This document shows, piece by piece, positions 61,921-64,000 of a stretch of DNA of 64,000 nt (positions are counted from its first letter, which is position 1; each line of letters opens with the position of its first letter). Position numbers and translations under genes: made by a program. Origin of the DNA: Ramlibacter ginsenosidimutans (GTDB lineage: Bacteria; Pseudomonadota; Gammaproteobacteria; Burkholderiales; Burkholderiaceae_C); assembly GCF_016654015.1 (NCBI RefSeq), contig NZ_JAEPWM010000008.1, positions 62,001-126,000 of the forward strand, in the 5' to 3' direction. The notes below the pieces were generated by a model that was not told where the DNA came from, searched no databases, and was given only the letters and a program-made list of their open reading frames with translations.

Positions 61921-64000
61921 TTAACCGATCTCGGCCAGCAGGCGCTGCGCGCGCGACTTGAGGTCGCCCGACGCTTCGGCCAGCACTTCCTCGGCGAGGC
62001 TGCGGGCGCCGTCGGCATCGCCGATCGCGTTGAACTCCTCGGCCAGGGCGAGCTTGGTCGCGAGCGGGCTTTCCGCTTCGCCACCGGCCGCGGCAGGCGG
62101 CGCGACGTCCAGGTCCATGGACGGCAGGGACACGGCAGGCTTGGCCGCAGGTGCGGCGGCAGCGGGTGCCGGTGCAGCAGCAGCGGGCGCGGGAGCAGCA
62201 GGGGCGGGCGCCGGTGCCGGCGCCTCGCCGGGCAGGTCCAGCGACAGGCCGGCCAGGTCGAACTCCAGCATCTCGCCCTTGGGCGCGGCAGCTGGCGCCG
62301 CCGCCGGCTTGGCAGCGGGAGCCGCGGCCGGGGGCGTGTCGAAGTCCATCTCCAGCGGCGGCATGTCGAGGCCGGCGGGCTCCGTCGGGGGCACGTCGTG
62401 CGACGGCGCGGGAGCGGGCGCGGGCCGCGCCGCGGGCTTCGCTGCCGGCTTCGCAGCGGCCGGGGCCGGTGCGGCTGCAGGCGCGGCGTCGTCGCCGAGC
62501 GAGAAGTCCAGGTCGAGGTCCAGGTCCGGAATGACCGTGGCGGCATACGGGGGCGGCGAGGCCGCACGCGCCGGGCTGGCCGCAACGGCGGCCACCGGGG
62601 CGCCGCCGGCACCGGATTGCCCGCCGCCGCGGTACATCGGATTCGCCGGGTCGAGTTCGTGGCCGAGGTCGCAGATGTGGTCCCACTCGGGCCCGGAGCC
62701 GTGCGTGAGGTTGAAGGCCTCGGCGGCGACCGCTTCGAAGGCCTTCGCGTCGCGGCGCTTGGCGTAGATCTCCAGCAGCTTGGCGTGGATCGCCACGCGC
62801 TGCGGGTTCATGCGCAGCGCTTCCTTCAGGATCTCCTCGGCCTGGAGGTCGCGGCCATAGGCCAGGTACACGTCCGCTTCGGCGACGGGGTCGACGTCGC
62901 CTGCTGCATCGAGTTGGCTGGGCGAATAGACCATCGACGAGCCCGTCGGATTGTTGGTCTCAGCGGTGTCGATGCGTTGCCCGCCGCTGGCGCCGAAGAA
63001 AGAATCAGGTTGCAGCCTGCTTTCGAGGAAGGAACTGTCGACGGCAGCGGTCTTGCGCTTCTGCCGCATCTTGTAGAAGCCGAAGCCCAGGAGCACCGCG
63101 AGCAGGCCGACGCCGAGGGCGGGGACCAGCGGGTTCTCCAGCACGTCGTCGAGCAGGCCCGGTTCGGGCGGCGGCGGCGCGCGCTTCGCGGCAGGCTTGG
63201 CGGCTGCGGCCGGCGCACCGCCGCTGGCGGCGCGTTGCGCGGCCGAAGCGGTGGCCGCAGGTGCAGTGGCAACCGGCGCGGTAGCGGTCGTGGGCGCGGA
63301 AGCAGCCGCGCTCGGCGCCGAGGCTGGCGTCACCGCTGCAGGTGCCGCAGCGGGCGCGGGCGCAGGCGTGGGCGTCGTTGCCGCAGCGACCGGGGCCGGT
63401 GCGGGCGTCGATGCGGCAGCCGCGGGTGCCGATGCGGGCTTCGCGGCCATCGCAGCGGCAGGAGCCGATGCAGGTTTGGCGGACGTCACAGCGGCAGCGG
63501 CGGGAGCCGATGCAGGCTTGGCGGCCGTGGCAGCGGCAGCGCCGGGTGTCGATGCGGGCTTCGCGGCCGTGGCAGCGGCGGCGGGTGCGGCCGCAGATGC
63601 GGACTTCGACGCCGGCGCCGGCGGGGTCATGCCCGCGGGCGCCGTCACGCCCGCGCCGGGACGCGTTCCGGTGCCGCCCGCCGCGCCCGGCGTGCTGCCG
63701 GACAGGCGATTGAGGTCCGCGATGTTCTTGTTCAACTCCGCGACGCGCTGCTCCTGCTCCTGGGCCTGGCGCTCGCGGGCGATCTGGTCCGCGTTGGGCG
63801 TCTTGCCCTTCGCCGAGCCCTTCGACAGCGTGAGCCGGTCGGCGGGGCCGCTGGGCGCCTTCTTGTCTTCCACCTGCGCCTGCACGCGGCCCGAGGCCTC
63901 GCGGCTGGCCGCCGGAGCAGCCGCGGTCGGCACGCCCTCGGCGAGGCGGCGGCGGAATTCGTTGAAGTCGCGGCTCTGCACCACCAGCGTCTGGTGCGCC
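61921..64000 (-). CDS. fimV: FimV/HubP-family protein, C-terminal part (runs off the window)
   Basis: Only the C-terminal ~693 residues are in the window; the 5' end lies beyond 64000. FimV/HubP proteins are polar landmark proteins for type IV pili and cell-pole organisation, spanning the inner membrane. The visible part starts with a VVQSRDFNEFRRRLAEGVP segment, then a coiled-coil ARERQAQEQEQRVAELNKNIADLNRLSG, a long Ala/Pro/Lys-rich linker, a transmembrane helix (about 230 residues later, LVPALGVGLLAVLLGFGFYKMRQKRK), TPR-like helices, further Ala/Pro linkers and a conserved C-terminal domain ending with ATKLALAEEFNAIGDADGARSL and RAQRLLAEIG. It precedes truA-trpFBA-accD, as in many Burkholderiales. 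Confidence 0.9.
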   Translation of the reverse strand, partial: AHQTLVVQSRDFNEFRRRLAEGVPTAAAPAASREASGRVQAQVEDKKAPSGPADRLTLSKGSAKGKTPNADQIARERQAQEQEQRVAELNKNIADLNRLSGSTPGAAGGTGTRPGAGVTAPAGMTPPAPASKSASAAAPAAAATAAKPASTPGAAAATAAKPASAPAAAAVTSAKPASAPAAAMAAKPASAPAAAASTPAPAPVAAATTPTPAPAPAAAPAAVTPASAPSAAASAPTTATAPVATAPAATASAAQRAASGGAPAAAAKPAAKRAPPPPEPGLLDDVLENPLVPALGVGLLAVLLGFGFYKMRQKRKTAAVDSSFLESRLQPDSFFGASGGQRIDTAETNNPTGSSMVYSPSQLDAAGDVDPVAEADVYLAYGRDLQAEEILKEALRMNPQRVAIHAKLLEIYAKRRDAKAFEAVAAEAFNLTHGSGPEWDHICDLGHELDPANPMYRGGGQSGAGGAPVAAVAASPARAASPPPYAATVIPDLDLDLDFSLGDDAAPAAAPAPAAAKPAAKPAARPAPAPAPSHDVPPTEPAGLDMPPLEMDFDTPPAAAPAAKPAAAPAAAPKGEMLEFDLAGLSLDLPGEAPAPAPAPAAPAPAAAAPAPAAAAPAAKPAVSLPSMDLDVAPPAAAGGEAESPLATKLALAEEFNAIGDADGARSLAEEVLAEASGDLKSRAQRLLAEIG

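Overview
The window looks like a chromosomal segment of a high-GC betaproteobacterium, most likely Burkholderiales/Comamonadaceae (Ramlibacter-like). The clearest sign is the block fimV - truA - trpF - trpB - trpA - accD on the minus strand at the right end. The long 430-residue form of TrpS, the betaproteobacterial style of the housekeeping proteins and the hairpin-rich intergenic repeats agree with this. I see no rRNA, tRNA, phage, transposase, plasmid or CRISPR features.

Layout. 1-3.9 kb: a terminator, then a run of small minus-strand envelope or hypothetical genes (signal-peptide protein, BON-domain protein, KGG stress protein). 4.1-6.2 kb: a histidine kinase facing a NarL-type regulator. 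6.2-11.3 kb: a minus-strand housekeeping run (pcp, PHP phosphatase, EamA transporter, YciO/Sua5 protein, site-2 protease, trpS). 11.4-16.5 kb: zinc metallopeptidase, rhlE, apaH, CNNM/CBS membrane protein. 16.6-22.5 kb: an orphan OmpR-type regulator coupled to crcB, hpd, a second two-component pair, a TerC-family protein. 23.2-28.0 kb: acyl-CoA synthetase - amidase - Mut7-C operon and a lipid-kinase-like gene. 28.1-34.5 kb: DUF1028 protein with a complete dipeptide/oligopeptide ABC transporter. 34.4-39.2 kb: small genes, an MFS transporter and lysS.

39.3-55.1 kb is the most interesting part: fourteen plus-strand genes, nearly all with overlapping stop and start codons, forming one surface-glycan operon. 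It encodes a MurJ-like flippase, an HpcH/HpaI-type aldolase, a small phosphoglycosyl transferase, an asparagine-synthase-like amidotransferase, a GT-B-like protein, a CMP-sugar-acid synthetase, an atypical Gfo/Idh/MocA protein, a class III aminotransferase, an SDR, a NeuB-type synthase, a NeuC-type epimerase, a NeuD-type acetyltransferase, a CBS-DegT aminotransferase fusion and a WbpM/PglF-type 4,6-dehydratase. Dehydratase, aminotransferase, acetyltransferase, epimerase, synthase and cytidylyltransferase together give a complete legionaminic-acid-like (nonulosonic acid) route. The aldolase, the amidotransferase and the oxidoreductase/aminotransferase/SDR trio go beyond the textbook pathway and suggest an unusual sugar acid.

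55.2-64 kb: DUF4142 protein, Lon-substrate-binding-domain protein, YggT, then accD-trpA-trpB-trpF-truA and the 3' part of fimV, which runs off the right edge.

The intergenic DNA holds at least three dispersed palindromic repeat families (three copies each), one further long inverted repeat and a hairpin cluster. One gap (35.98-36.37 kb) is a nested composite of two of these families. A striking 38-bp inverted repeat covers the ribosome-binding region and part of the start codon of the orphan response regulator.
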